The notes beneath the pieces are model-generated. The model made no database searches. It saw only the letters and a list, made by a program, of their open reading frames with translations, and was not told the origin of the DNA. DNA of 64,000 nucleotides from Stemphylium vesicarium (Eukaryota > Ascomycota > Dothideomycetes > Pleosporales > Pleosporaceae): assembly GCA_004380135.1 (NCBI GenBank), contig QXCR01000083.1, positions 1 to 64,000 of the forward strand, in the 5' to 3' direction. Shown here in pieces: positions 8,131 to 20,200 of the stretch. The number at the start of each line of letters is the position of its first letter. The stretch's first letter is position 1. The position numbers and the translations under genes are program-made.

Positions 8131-10569
8131 CCTTAGTAGTCACGTTGTTTAGTAGTACTCTTGTGATCCCCAGCTCATGCGCCTTGGATATCTGAAAACA
8201 TGATCGGCAACTTGAGAAATTTCAGTTCTGGCACGATGGCTTAGTCGTAGTGAAACAGGTATTCGACGAAGCGACGCCAAAGACAATGGCGCAGTGGTGG
8301 CATGATCGGCGAAATGGTGTACAGTGATATACTTTCTTGGTAGCTATCAATGTAGTCGGTCTGACTCTACTCTTTGGGCTCATACAGAGTATAGGAGGCG
8401 CGTTGCAAGTCTATGGCACGTTTCGGGGCGAGGGTGGAAGGCATTGATGCGAAACATCTTTAGGAGATTGGTACCGTATGTAGTATATTCGCTGTAGAGG
8501 CCTCTGCAGCACAGCATGAGTCGCTACAAAGGGGAAGCTAGGCCGGTGTGCTGCGTGAGCTGCTCGTTCGGCAACTACAACTATGTCCCTAGCTAAGAAC
8601 CGAGCTACACTCGCCATCGTCTATCAGTCGATTGTCGTTGCTGTCGGTGCACGCAACCCCAGTCCCGCCTGGCCCCTGAGGACACATTGTGCAAACATTG
8701 CCTGACCATTCCTAAATATATCGCATCCGCATCAGCTTTGTCTTTCTAGTATGGAGTTGAGTTCCAGTCGGAAGGGATATAATCCAAACGAGGAATGGAT
8801 GGAATTGTCAGGGAGGACCTACCACGGAACAAGGCACACCTTAGCGTTTGCCCAAGTTCTTCAACAAAGTCTTGGCTGACTGCTCCACCGGCGAGGCAAT
8901 TGTTAAGAGCGGCGGAGCGGCCAGTATGGACAGGCTCAAAACGAATTTCATTGTGGATAGAAAGTGATTAGTAGGTTCGAAAAGTAGCCTAGAAGAAAAA
9001 GCGATGTTGCTGAAGATGTTAGGTAGAGGAGAAAAAGGTGCTCATGCAGGCCTTCTTATATCGCTGCGCACAAGATCTTCCGTTCGGACATGCTGGTTGC
9101 TTGCACCAATCTTGCAGAGTGAAGATGAATAATGTTAGACCGACCAAGGAAAGTAGCCGGAATTGCCGAGCTCCATGAGGCTGATCGTGCGCCGATAAGG
9201 TCTACGTCCACGAGCGTGTTGTTCCCGAGTAAGACGCAATAGACCTGGCGGCCCGAATGTCAACGTTGCTAGGTCAGATAAGCTGCGGCCCGTCGAAATG
9301 GTATTCCAATCGGAGTGTACAGCTGCGCAGCACGCGTGTGTGTACCCCTGTCTTGGCGCGAAGTCGTTTCTTGGTGGCTTCTCTACTTGCCATGCTTTTC
9401 CGTCATGTCGTCTCTCAAAGCGCGTGCAGGACTCATTGAAAAGGACTTCCATGGATCTTGTTGGGCTCTTTGTGAGCTTTGAGGAGTTTTTGGCTTGTCT
9501 ATCTGATCGCATCCCCCGTTGAGAGCAGTTGAGCACGTCCGCGTCGTTGCTTGCATGCATGTTTTTCCATGCACGTGTTCGGACTGCTACTCATCTCCAT
9601 AACTTGGCGCGCGAACAGTGCTGCTGGCTATCGGGCCTGAGGAGACGTCCAAGCAGTTTCTAGAGGCTCCATCGTCTGGTACATGTCTCTATGTGGGGCT
9701 GCCTATTTCCCCAATGCGTGAATAGGATGCTGCTCTAAAGTCAATACCTAAGACCACTGTTAGTAGCACTAGGAAAATGGAAGAATCGTGATGTATTAGT
9801 GTTACGAGAGTGAGAGTCTATATACATGAAGTCATGCGCTAAGCCTCTATGGGACTAGCGCGAGAATGAGATGAGGTGAGGTGGATCGCGCCTCGGGCAG
9901 AATACCTGAGGGCCATGGCTGACAACCACCCGTAATATGTATCAAGTGTTCGATTTGAGATTCTATGCGCGGCTCTGCATTCTACTTAGTCACCTTTAGT
10001 TGTCGATACTAGGCTTGCGTCATATGATGCCATGCAGGCGAATGAGTGATCGACCGGCAGCTGCTTCCGGCCAGGTACCTAGGTAGTCTAGGTAGTCAAC
10101 GGGCCACGCAGGTACCCCTCCCGGCAAGCGATATACTTCGGGACTATTGCCCTGAAGGCTTGCGTCTCTACAGAACGAAGATGAGCACAACAAGTGTGAT
10201 CAGAGTCTCACGAGTCGTATAGTCTCTCATTGGCGGACGGAACTTTTCTCCGGGAGGCTCCTAGCGAGATTTTAGCATCGTCGATGCCTTCGAAAAACAG
10301 CTTCCAGTGCAGCATCATATCACGACATGCGACGTGCATTCATACGCAATATCTTCTCCCAAGACTGATTGCATTCGTGTCCAGTGGGGTGTTTGTTGCA
10401 GATGACGGGAAAGCTGAAAAGTATGAGGTAACGTCTTCGTCAGAGCAATGCGCAATGCGTTCCAATAAGCATGGCCCGCCCCGCTTCAAAATCAAGAATA
10501 TAACAAAAAGTCGAGAGCCGTTAGATATAGATCCATGAAACTTATGTTGCTCCATATGTTCCACACACC
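8131..10569. other. Gene-poor stretch of 2.4 kb
   Basis: No conserved protein is visible. A minus-strand frame at 9135-9560 (141 codons) has no family resemblance, no splice support and no usual composition. Possible upstream exon sequence for the alcohol dehydrogenase may lie between 10520 and 10569, because the frame there (ETYVAPYVPHT) looks coding. Confidence 0.5.
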
Positions 10570-11931
10570 ATGTCCTGCTTCCATAACTACTGTTCCATCC
10601 GCAAAAAGCGCACGATCCAACAACTCCCCACGCCCGCCCGAAGAGGCCACAACGCTATCTTGCACTCTGAGTACCTGCAAGACATTGTCGATGCGATCGG
10701 GGCATGGAGCTGCCAGCGGGTTCTAATCGTGCATTCCAAAGCCCTCAATGAAAGTACCAATGTTGTCAAGGACCTGAAAGAGAAGCTAGGGGCGTTCGTT
10801 GTTGCGACGAAATCCGGTGTTGGCGCACACTCGCCATATGAGGATGTACTCGAGATGACGAGACTGCTCTTTGAGAAAGAGGCGGATTGCTTGATCAGCA
10901 TAGGAAGTAGCAGCTACTCGGACGCGAGCAAGATCGCTCGCTTGATGCATGCAAACCTTGCTGCCGATAACCTGACTGTAGAGGCGATGGAAGCTCTCGT
11001 TGATCAGGAGAAGGGAAGAGCGGATGATTTGGAAGACCCCACCACGAAACTCATTCTTGTACCAACGAGTCTCTCCGCGAGCGAGTGGAATAACAACTCG
11101 TCCGCAACAAATCCCCAAACGCATAAGAAGCAGCATTTTGCGAGCGAGCATGCGGCTCCGGATCTTATATTGCTTGATCCAGAGGTCGCATCTACGTTGC
11201 CGAGGAAATTGTGGCTTTCAAGTGGCATGCGCGCGGTGGATCATTGCGTGGAAACAGTATGTACTCCCATTTCCCACAGCGTATGCGAAAGGACGGCATG
11301 CTGATACACAGGCTCGGTCTAGATGCTCAATGGAAAGTGCACCGAACAAGTCTTCCAGCACATGGAAGACGCCCTTGCAGTATTACTGAAGGGGCTGCAG
11401 GCCTACAAAGACGGGGAGAGCAAAGACAAGCACAAAGAGCTTCTGGATGGGATAGCTGACTGCCAACTAGGCAGTCGGAATGCCATGATGGGTCTGATTC
11501 TATGGAACGTCCCAATGGGGCTCTCGCATGCTATTGGACATCAGCTAGGCAGCGTATGTGGCGTCATGCATGGCGTTACGTCCTGCATCATGCTCGCTCC
11601 TGTCCTGCGGCATGCTGCTTCCAAATCTGACAAGCAGAAGCAGGTCCAGCAACGCGTCTTGAAGGTGTGGAATAAGGCTCTTGGTTGTGAGGAACCGAGT
11701 CTTGCGGATGCAGTAAGTAACTTCATCAGACAGCTAGAGCTGCCACACACGCTCAGCGAAGTTGGCGTGGAGAAGCAGGAAGATATCGACAAGGTGGCTG
11801 AACGTACCTTGACGGATGTATTTGGAGCGATGGAAGGTATGGGTGGAAAGGATGACGTGCTCGCCATCTTGAACGCTGCGAAAAATGATCAGGCTGGGGA
11901 TGAGTGGCTTGACGGAGGAGCGCCGGTGTAG
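10570..11931 (+). CDS. Iron-containing alcohol dehydrogenase / maleylacetate reductase-like
   Basis: Exons 10570-11256 and 11323-11931 with a 66-base intron (GTATGT ... CTAG) encode 431 residues. The fold is that of group III Fe-dependent alcohol dehydrogenases. The N-terminal half carries the NAD(P)-binding region with LISIGSSSYSDASKIARL (normally GGGS..D..K). The C-terminal half has SGMRAVDHCVE and the metal-binding GLSHAIGHQLG followed by GVMHGVTSCIML, which supply the His ligands. Expected activity is NAD(P)H-linked reduction of a carbonyl, as in maleylacetate reductase, in the cytosol. The GGGS glycine loop reads IGSSSYSD, a small departure from the usual sequence. The frame continues upstream of the chosen ATG to a possible acceptor at about 10527, so the true start may lie in an earlier exon. 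Confidence 0.75.
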
Positions 11932-11987
11932 GATAATTGTGTATGGAACGCCGTCGCATTTATGTACTGTTAATCGTGATGCCCCTA

Positions 11988-13130
11988 CTACTCCGTTGGA
12001 AAGTATAGCTCTCTCAAATCTCCCGTCGGAAGCTCTTCAAACGTAGCCACATCTTCTACAATCGTGTACGCTAGCTCGATAGGAAGCTGGCCCCCACCAG
12101 AACGTCTGATCGTCCTCCATATCTCATAAATTCTAGTGCTCTCGTTGAGGAACTTTCTCGAACGACGAAACCAGCCAGCTTCAAACCACTCCGCTTTCGC
12201 CCCCTCGCAAATGCTCCTGTTCCACTTTAACGTCTCTTCCAGATCCTGCTCGCCCCAAAGAGGCAGCAAGGTCTGAGCGTTGGACAAAGCAGATCGAATC
12301 GGTCTTGTCGCAACGTCCCACGGGACGGCGATGACGCCTGGCAAGGGTGAGGCTGTGCATTGGGATGGGCTGGGTGCTTGAGATTGCGGTGGGTCCCACT
12401 GGTCAAGACAAATTCTCAACAGGGCATCATCCAAAATCCAATACAAACTGTCCCGTTGACTGTGTAAGAAGCGCTCCAGGCCGACTTCTCGATGCCGCAG
12501 GACGTGCACACTCCAGTCAACCAACAGGCAGGCCGCTTCCGCCCACATGCTTGGCGAGATTTTGACCAGCTGGCGCACGGTCGCGGCAAAGGTGCGGGTA
12601 CGATGGAATAGCGCAGTGTATATCCGTGGGATAGACGATAGGCCGTGAAGATCCGCTAGTATCCCCGTGTTCATACTAGCGATCTGGCGACTGAGAGCGT
12701 TCCTAGACGCCGTGGGCGACCAGGCTGTGCGTGGCAGCGGATCGGAGAAGGGAGATTTTTTCTCTTGGCATCCCACTGCGGGACGATGCGGTATTCCAAC
12801 ATCGGATTGCGCGAAGAATGTAGACATTGCAATGAAGATGTCAGCGATAAAGCTGGGGCGTACAGTATGTGGTTGTCGTGGTTGCCACCCGGATGTCTGA
12901 CACGGCTTTCGCGCCGGCCGTATTACGTCATCAGCAGCTACTTGCCCGCTTGATGCAGACCAAGTGCAGGCCATCCTTGACCTCGCTTCATCTGGAGCGA
13001 AGCAGAGAGCTTCTAAACCACGATGCCGACCCGCACGTCGCATCAAGATCCCTTTTATAGGGCGGCACGGCTCGTCCCGACCCAGCTCGCTAGCCTTGTC
13101 GGTGTTCGCTGGTGTTCGCGAGCACGTCAT
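11988..13130 (-). CDS. Hypothetical protein, 279 to 380 residues
   Basis: A single open frame of 380 codons runs from 13130 to 11988. An internal Met at 12827 (MSTFFAQ) gives a 279-residue alternative that starts where the protein-like composition begins; the N-terminal 100 residues are Arg/Pro/Ser-rich and may be spurious. The C-terminal part has an ELPTGDLRELYFPTE end and a run of aromatic and charged segments (WAEAACLLVDWSVHVLRH, EIWRTIRRSGGGQLPIELAY) that read as a helical globular protein. I do not recognise the family. It is convergent with the alcohol dehydrogenase, only 56 bases away. Confidence 0.5.
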   Translation of the reverse strand: MTCSRTPANTDKASELGRDEPCRPIKGILMRRAGRHRGLEALCFAPDEARSRMACTWSASSGQVAADDVIRPARKPCQTSGWQPRQPHTVRPSFIADIFIAMSTFFAQSDVGIPHRPAVGCQEKKSPFSDPLPRTAWSPTASRNALSRQIASMNTGILADLHGLSSIPRIYTALFHRTRTFAATVRQLVKISPSMWAEAACLLVDWSVHVLRHREVGLERFLHSQRDSLYWILDDALLRICLDQWDPPQSQAPSPSQCTASPLPGVIAVPWDVATRPIRSALSNAQTLLPLWGEQDLEETLKWNRSICEGAKAEWFEAGWFRRSRKFLNESTRIYEIWRTIRRSGGGQLPIELAYTIVEDVATFEELPTGDLRELYFPTE

Positions 13131-13669
13131 GGCCGTGCGATCATTGATCTCTCGTGAGCGTCCAGCGACCCATTCGCATCGGCATCGCTCGTTCTAGACC
13201 GCGTAGTAGCTTGAACCCTCATCGGCAGTCTGAAGACTTGGCCGAGCATCTGCGGCCTTCATGGCCGTTCGAGAGGGCATGACACCTGGCCCTGCCCACT
13301 TCACGTTACCAATAGTTGTAATAATCCAACATCTAGACCAGCTTCTGACGAGTATCTGGGCAACCAAGCTTACATTAAAGATTTTCGCCATGTACGACTG
13401 GATCTCGCATGCTCGGTTGGGCAGTGATCATGTAACAGTGAAGAGATATTCGGCTTGAGGCATTAAGCATGCCTCACTTTCTGAGAAGAATGGTGGTAGG
13501 GACCCTCTACGCTTCTCAATGAATTCGAAATCTCGTACAAGATGGGCTTCCCATAAATGTTATAAAAGACTGTCTTTTGTTTCCTTCCGATCATCAAGCA
13601 ACTTCTTTTCGATATTGAACCTCTAGTTCCTATTCATTTTCCCTCCTCACCTCTGTATTATACTCAAGT
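13131..13669. other. Upstream region of the secreted protein gene
   Basis: No gene seen. The last 110 bases hold a TATA box and a pyrimidine-rich leader for the gene starting at 13670. Confidence 0.4.
13561..13568 (+). promoter_or_regulatory. TATA box of the secreted protein gene
   Basis: TATAAAAG lies 102 bases before the ATG at 13670. It is followed by CT-rich sequence (13580-13650), the usual layout of a strong fungal promoter. Confidence 0.55.
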
Positions 13670-15018
13670 ATGATGAAGATCTTCGCCATCCCGGCCATGG
13701 TAGGCATTGCCTCCGCTGCCGCCATCCCTCGCGAAAATGTCCTTTGTGCTTCCAACGGAGGCAGCACTGTCCCCGAGCCGCCCGTCGACACGCTCTCCGG
13801 CTTCAACGAGTACTACGGCGAGCTAGCTTCTAAGGTCTCGGTTCCTGTTGGATATCAAGCCGTCATGACTAATGCCAACTGCGCACTCTCCGCTTCCAAC
13901 AAGTACATGACCTATGTCAGGATGGAGTCGTACGATGCGCAGGTCTGCGCCGATATCTGCTCCACCCATGCTGGATGCGACGCCTGTAAGTCTTGCCTTG
14001 AAAGATCATTCAACGTAGTACTCCTATACTAATCAAACCCGTTTCTCTAGTCAACATCTACGTCCAGCGCGATCCTGCTGTAGTTCCAGGCCCCAACTGT
14101 CCTAATCCCGCCGCCATCTTCACTGCCAACTGCGCTCTCTACTCTGAGCCCGTTGCAGAGTCTGCCTGCACCAATTTCGGTCAGCACATCGGTCCGGTCG
14201 ATGCCAACGGTGAAGCCTTCAAGATTGCCATCCGTGGTTCCAATGGTATGTTCCCTTCGCCCCAGCACATATACACAACCACCCACTAACGCATCTCAAT
14301 AGCTTACGCCAAGCTCCCCACCAGGGAGATCATCAAGACGGTGACCACAACCAAGTATGTCCAAGGCGCCATTGAGCCGCGAACCGAAGCAGCCACTATT
14401 ACTCAGGCACCCAGGCCTCTCGCTCCCAGGCAGCAGGATGTGAACTACAACGGCGCAATCACGGTCTTCGAGGTAACCAGGGTTGGGCAACACTCTGTTC
14501 ACATCTGGAATGGGCAGACTCTGGAGTTCCCTTCTACCGTCAACCGGACCGTGGGATGGATGGACGACGCCACCATACCAGTAAACAATGGGGGTGGACA
14601 GCGGCCTACCTCCACTTTCATTTTCTACCCACCGCAACCTACCTCCACTCGCTTTGTCTACCCACCGACCAATACTGTTATGGTTTGGTCTACCCCCACC
14701 ATTACGGTTACGTCTATCCCCATCATCACTGTCTACGAAACCGCCACCGTCCCCGTCGAGAAAAAGATCGAGACCACACCTGCCCCGAACAACAACTCCG
14801 GCCCCAAGACCATCACCCTCGATGACAACTACAGCTACTGGGACTCGAAAGTCAAGCTCCCGTCCGATGTGAAGATTATCACTCTCAACGCTGAGCCCAC
14901 TCTCCCTGCCGTGCAGAAGATTGCTACCACTCCTGCCCCGGAGGCCACTAACGTATATAAGACTCTCACCCTCAATGAGAACTTCACTGAGACCTGGGAT
15001 CAGAACATCCCGCAGTAG
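13670..15018 (+). CDS. Secreted PAN-like, Thr/Pro-rich protein
   Basis: Exons 13670-13985, 14051-14245 and 14303-15018 join in frame (65- and 57-base introns) to give 408 residues. Residues 1-18 form a signal peptide (KIFAIPAMVGIASAAA) with cleavage near AAA-IP. Residues about 60-165 contain a cysteine pattern (CALS, CADICSTHAGCDAFNIYVQRDP, CPNP, CALY, ACTNFG) resembling the PAN/apple-like domain of fungal secreted proteins. The C-terminal half is rich in Thr, Pro and Val with repeats of the TITVTSIPIITV and TTPAP type and two similar ITLDDNYSYWDSK / LTLNENFTETWDQ segments, likely O-glycosylated and wall-associated. No GPI signal or catalytic domain is seen. A role at the cell surface or as an effector is inference. 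Confidence 0.8.
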
Positions 15019-15544
15019 AGTGTGACATGAGATCCCCGGGCTAGTCTCGCTCACAGCGCTCGACCGAGGCTTTTGTGGCTCGCAGGGGAATGGTACAGGC
15101 TATGGGTATCTTGGTAGGAGACATGGTGTTCCATACTGGGGACGCACACAAACCATGTTATCAATTTTCTTTTGTTTTTCACCCTACCAAAATATCTTCT
15201 ATTCATTTGATTTAGCATTTGGTGTCTGGCGTTGGGACCATAGAACTAGAACTACGGGACTGTATTGGATATTCTTGGTGTAGCGGCGAAGAGTCGCTCC
15301 GGCAGGTGGTATTCTTAATTGTCCCGCTCTCCAAGCAGATAGCAATATAAAATTTGCAAAATCTGGAAAGGGCCATAGTTGAGGTTGTTCGTGCGGTGGT
15401 GGATGAACTGGACCAAAGGCATTCACCAGGGTTATCTCTTGTGCAAAAAAGTGGGTTCTATCTCCCACGCACAGTTGCGGAAATGATACTCACCCACCCG
15501 CCTTCCCATCCATACCACTTGACAAACAAGCACATCCCCACACC
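15019..15544. other. Intergenic region between convergent genes
   Basis: No gene supported. The stretch holds the 3' regions of the secreted protein and PHD genes. Confidence 0.5.
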
Positions 15545-16771
15545 TCACCTCTTTCTCTTCCTACTCCCAGCCTTCTTCTTCTGCCTCTTCTTCCTCGCAG
15601 CCTCCTCTTCCTCATCCCTACACTCCTCACAAAACCACTTCCCCCTCGGCACCGTCGCCGCCGTCAAACCCACGCATTCGTAATGGAACCATTCGCGCTG
15701 GCATACCTTACCGTCGCAGCCGATCATCGAGTCGGCGGCGGGTGTGCCGCAGAGACAGTATTCTGGCTCTCGTTTATGTTCTGGGTCTGGCGGAGGGGAA
15801 GGCACGGGAGAGGGTGATAAGACTGGAGGGGAAGGGGAAGGAGAGGGCGGAAGTGGGAGTGAAGGGGGAGGCGTGGTTGTTGTGTTGATTGGTTGAAGCT
15901 GGGTAGATGGGCTGTTGGTGTCGGGGTTTATTGGGGGTGAAGGAGACGTGGTTGAGGAGGTCTTTTGACGCTTTGACGGGGGTGGTGAAGTTGTGGTGTC
16001 TTCTTTTTGGGGTTCTTCTGGTGGGGTGGGGTGTTGCTGAGCGTCCTTCTGAAGTATTCCATCGTTTGGCGCTTCCCCTTGTGGAACTTGGTCCTGTTGA
16101 GCTTCTTCTGGCTGGGGCCCCTCTTGGGGAGTGTCGTGATGCTGTGATTCCTTCCGCAGAGCGTTATCTTGTTGAGCCTCTGTTCGCCGATTTCTATCTT
16201 GCTGAGTCTCTTCTTCCTGAGGGAATTCTTCTTGTAGAGCCTGCTCTTGCTGTTCATTTTCATGCTGGATCTCATCCCGTGAAACACTCTCCCCCAGCGC
16301 ATCATCAATCCTACACTCCCCACAAACCCACCCTTCCTTCTCCTTCTCCTCCGGAAACCCAGCACAAACCCAATGCCACACCCTAACCCTACACCCCTTC
16401 CTACTACACCTTACCATCGGCCCATCCTCCACATACGGTGCTACATCGCACACACAAACCCTCATCTCCAGCCTCGCCAGGCCAGGGCGACAATCAGCAC
16501 AAAACCATGTCTCCGGATTCATCAACGCGCGCTGCTGTACCGTAAGGCCAGCGCACCGTAGGTGGAAGATGCGTGTTTTGCAGCGGGATTTTGCGGCGCA
16601 GAGGATGAGGGGGTGGAGGTAGGTTTCGGAGGGGGGCAGGGCGCAAATGCATATTATGGGTTTTCGGGCTGTGACTGGGGCTGTGGAAGAGGGGTTCGTT
16701 GTTGGTGTCGATGATGGTGAACATGGTGTTGGTGATGATGGTGATGGCGCGGGTGAGGCAGAGTTCGTCAT
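15545..16771 (-). CDS. Protein with three PHD-type zinc fingers
   Basis: Single-exon frame of 408 residues. Finger 1 spans C41-C94 (CIC ... C-x5-C ... HLRC ... CADC), finger 2 C106-C153 (CVC ... CSRKGC ... HWVC ... CGEC) and finger 3 C339-C385 (CLCGTP ... GCDGKVC ... FHYECVGL ... WFCEEC). Finger 3 closely resembles the H3K4me3-reading PHD of ING proteins, including the GCD-x-C-WFHYECVGL core, and is followed by a basic KKRQKKKAGSRKRKR tail like the polybasic region of ING proteins. Residues about 165-290 are Gln/Glu-rich with imperfect repeats, and 290-335 are Pro/Ser-rich; both are probably disordered. It likely acts in a nuclear chromatin complex. There is no ING N-terminal coiled-coil, so it is not a plain ING orthologue. 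A short 5' exon cannot be excluded. Confidence 0.75.
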   Translation of the reverse strand: MTNSASPAPSPSSPTPCSPSSTPTTNPSSTAPVTARKPIICICALPPSETYLHPLILCAAKSRCKTRIFHLRCAGLTVQQRALMNPETWFCADCRPGLARLEMRVCVCDVAPYVEDGPMVRCSRKGCRVRVWHWVCAGFPEEKEKEGWVCGECRIDDALGESVSRDEIQHENEQQEQALQEEFPQEEETQQDRNRRTEAQQDNALRKESQHHDTPQEGPQPEEAQQDQVPQGEAPNDGILQKDAQQHPTPPEEPQKEDTTTSPPPSKRQKTSSTTSPSPPINPDTNSPSTQLQPINTTTTPPPSLPLPPSPSPSPPVLSPSPVPSPPPDPEHKREPEYCLCGTPAADSMIGCDGKVCQREWFHYECVGLTAATVPRGKWFCEECRDEEEEAARKKRQKKKAGSRKRKR

Positions 16772-17256
16772 TGCGTATACGAGCGTATCGCTGCCAGCAG
16801 TCGATTTCGCAAGTCACAAAGGTGGAAAACAAGGTTGGAGGTGGGATATCGTGGATTTGGATCTGGCGGGGAGGAGAAAAGTTGAATGAGTGCGACTTCA
16901 AAGCTTGGAGGTTGGGGCGTGTGAGAGAATGAGAGAACGCACGGTCGTAACTTGGTTGTTGGTTGTGACGCAGATGTAATTGTATTGGGCTATCACAATG
17001 ACTGGGTGAGCGGACTCAACGATAGCGAGATGGGTGAGAAATGAAGTGAGAGCGAACTAATGGAGGCTTCGTATTGTAGAAGCTATTGAGGTAATTGTAA
17101 TGAGAGAGGCAAATATTGTTCTCAACAAGTGGAGATATGGCCCCAGAGCACATACCGCTTGGTGATATGTTAGCACGAACGGCAACGTAATCCCTCGCGA
17201 TGCAAACATTCGCATTCCGTTGTAGATCCCTAGAGCGACACCGGGCATATGACATA
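16772..17256. other. Intergenic region upstream of the PHD gene
   Basis: No gene supported. It should contain the PHD gene promoter and the Urb2 3' region. Confidence 0.4.
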
Positions 17257-20200
17257 TCACTCTCCATGACCGACAATCTGTCTCCTTCCGTGTACCCCCT
17301 CCCAGTCCTCCCATAGTCCCTTCCAGACGTCTCTTTCACTCCTACCCAGACCAGCGAACATCGCATCCAGACTCTCTCTGTGTAAGCTCGCCGTGCCCAC
17401 GACCTCCCAAACGCCCGGCATCAGCTTCTCTCTTACACCCTGATCCAACCTTCCATTGAGCTGGAAGCGACAGAAGGATGCAAGGAATGGATACAGGAAG
17501 TTGCTCGCCTTCTCGCGCGCTGCCTTGATCGGGTCATTGAGGTCCTTGGACTTGCGCGACTGATGATGTTGATGCGCCTTCGTGATAGAAGACTGAGGCG
17601 GGTTGCAGAGCGTAGAGAGGAGCCGCGTGAACTGGGTGGCGTTGACAGATGTGAGTCGCACGGGCTCCGTGGATGAGGTTGCTCGTAGCCACGTAGGCAG
17701 GGCGCCACTACGACTAGCATTCGGGATGAACAAGCAAAACAAGAGGCCCTGAAGGAGCGGCAAGAGAAGATGGAAACGTCCACCTAGACGGCCACGATGT
17801 ACAAGTAGGATCAAGCGACTTGTGTGACACAGCCTGGAAAAGATCTCGGGGGCGTGTTGTGAAGGAAGGTTGGGACTGCTTCGCGAAGTGAGCTTCATGA
17901 GAACACTGAAAACGCACTCGATACTGTGTTGAGACGCAAGCGAAGGCTTGTCGTTCAGAATGGTGTCGACACAACCCAGGAGAGCATTGAACGACTCGTA
18001 GTCAGGGCACTCGGCGAGCAAGTCGCATATTCCAGGCAATAGTGCGAGCTGCTTTTGCTTCAGCTCAGCATTCGACTCAAGCTTGTCGTCCATGGACGAG
18101 ATGAGGTCGTTGAGTATGCGATAAGATGAGGCGAAATTAGGCTGTCTTTGCTCAATGGTCAACACCGGAAGCAGGTCCAATTTTTCGTAGAACGGCATGG
18201 GGTTGAATGCTTCCTTTAGTGTAGTATGCACGGCGTCTTGTACAGATACCGGACTTCCACGGACGACCGTCAAAGTCAAACGTACCAGCCATGCCATGTC
18301 AGGATAAAGCTCGAACTTGGTGACCAAGGTATATACCCGCGCGACATATTGCACGACCTCAGATGGGATCTGAATCTCAGGGTTCATGTATTCATCGAGG
18401 TCGACAGCATCCTTGACCCACGTACGGAGCCATGTCTGGACACGGCTGAATAGTTTGGCTTCCTTCAGCGTAGGTATGGAAATCTCGTTAAACGCATCCA
18501 ACGCCCCCTGTAACGTAGTGATGTCTGGACTTCCAAGGGACTTCTTGAGCAAATCGACGTATCGCTCTATGTGCAGCAACGTGTTCTGCTTTTGAGCTAC
18601 CGATGTCGCCCGAAGAATTGACAACCTTGCCAGTGAGCATTGATCTGTAGCCTTGGTTATTGAAAGAAGCTTTCCGGTAAACTCGATGAAGAATTCCTTG
18701 TTCTGCGCTTGATTCTGGTTTGGGATGATATGACCCAGTGTCCTTTGCACAAGTTCTTGGAGTAACTGCAGCGCTGTGTCGGTCTCCGTATTCTGGCGAT
18801 GCAACTGGTCCGCGATATCGAAGATGACGCTGGCTTCTGTAGAGACTTTCGCCGAGGCATTCGGCACTTGCTGCAGATGCGCTACGACACTCAACAACTC
18901 CACCGTGTTGGGTAGGTCAGAGTTCAGCAGCTCAATCGTGCGGTCAAGTATCGATTGTCTCTGTTCACGAGAGAAGGCCAACGGGTGAATGTGGAGGATG
19001 GCTTCGCAGACTGAGGGGTACACTACGACGAAATCGTCCTGCGCAAGACCCGCCAACAGGGCTGCAGCATAGGCATTCTGCATCAACGAACTCCCACTTT
19101 CGGCGATAGACTCCGCGAGTGACCTGCATATGAGATTGCTGGAAGCCGTTCCAAGGACGGGAAGCCGTGTCAAGATGCCATATATGGTCGCATTACAAGC
19201 TTTCGCATCAAGGTGCTCAAGCAGGTTCACAAAATAAGCGCAAAAGATCTCTGTCATCTCTGCACGTGCGTCACCGCCCAGTCGCAAAGCAGTAAAGTTG
19301 TCCATGACTTTATCGAGATCGTTGCGAATGACATTCTCCGAGTTTGGAACAGTTTGGAGGCGATCGCATGCGTTGAACCAGAACAGCATGGCTGCCGCCC
19401 GTGTAGGTGCATAGATACGCCGTGCGGAGTCTTTACGCTCGGAACAGATGTCCTTGGTAGCTTGCTGGAGTAGTGGGTGCAGCAGATCTTGCTGCATGTC
19501 GGAAGAAGCGTGCATCTCAATAGGCCAGAGCTCCGCTAGCAGTTGGCACAGCGTTGTCCAGGAGAGGTGGAGCTGTGTGTACAAACTGTAGCGATCATCG
19601 CAAACCCAGGTGGCGTAGGTGGTAAACAGCGAGTGAAGGTCAGACTTTAGCACTTCGATAGTGTTGTCTGATTGGATGGATTGAAGGAAGGCTGGGACAA
19701 GGACAGCGCTGCTTGCTGCGTTCTTGTACGCCGCAAGCTTCTTGACCTTGACGTTTTCCTTGGAAGCAGTTTCGATCGCTTCTCCGAGCTGTGTTAGGCG
19801 TGCTGCATGCTCGCGAATAAGCGTCGTAATTTGACCCTGTGTTAGAGACTGTTCAAACGTTCCTGCCAGGGCAGTATATAGGGCGCGATCTTCCCAGATC
19901 ATGTCTCTTCCCTCTTTGAGAGCCTTGCGTTTGCCGTGCCTGTAGCTCTTGACCAATTGATCGTCCCATCTGCGGATGAAGCCGAGTAAATTGCGGTTTC
20001 GTACAAATGCGGACATTAGGGGGATGATGATCCTGTGCAGCATGGCGCTTCTTCCCAAGGAAGCATTGCTGGTGCTTTCGGATGGGGGCTTGGACTTGGT
20101 AGCATAAATATCTGACTGGATGTCGTCGGAGAAGCCGTTGCCGCTAAGTTCCACGGTGGATATTTGCTCAAAAAGAAACTCGGCGAGCTCAATTTGTTCT

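Noticed and set aside
9135..9560. 141-codon minus-strand frame
   Set aside because: No family resemblance, no splice signals in register and ordinary intergenic composition.
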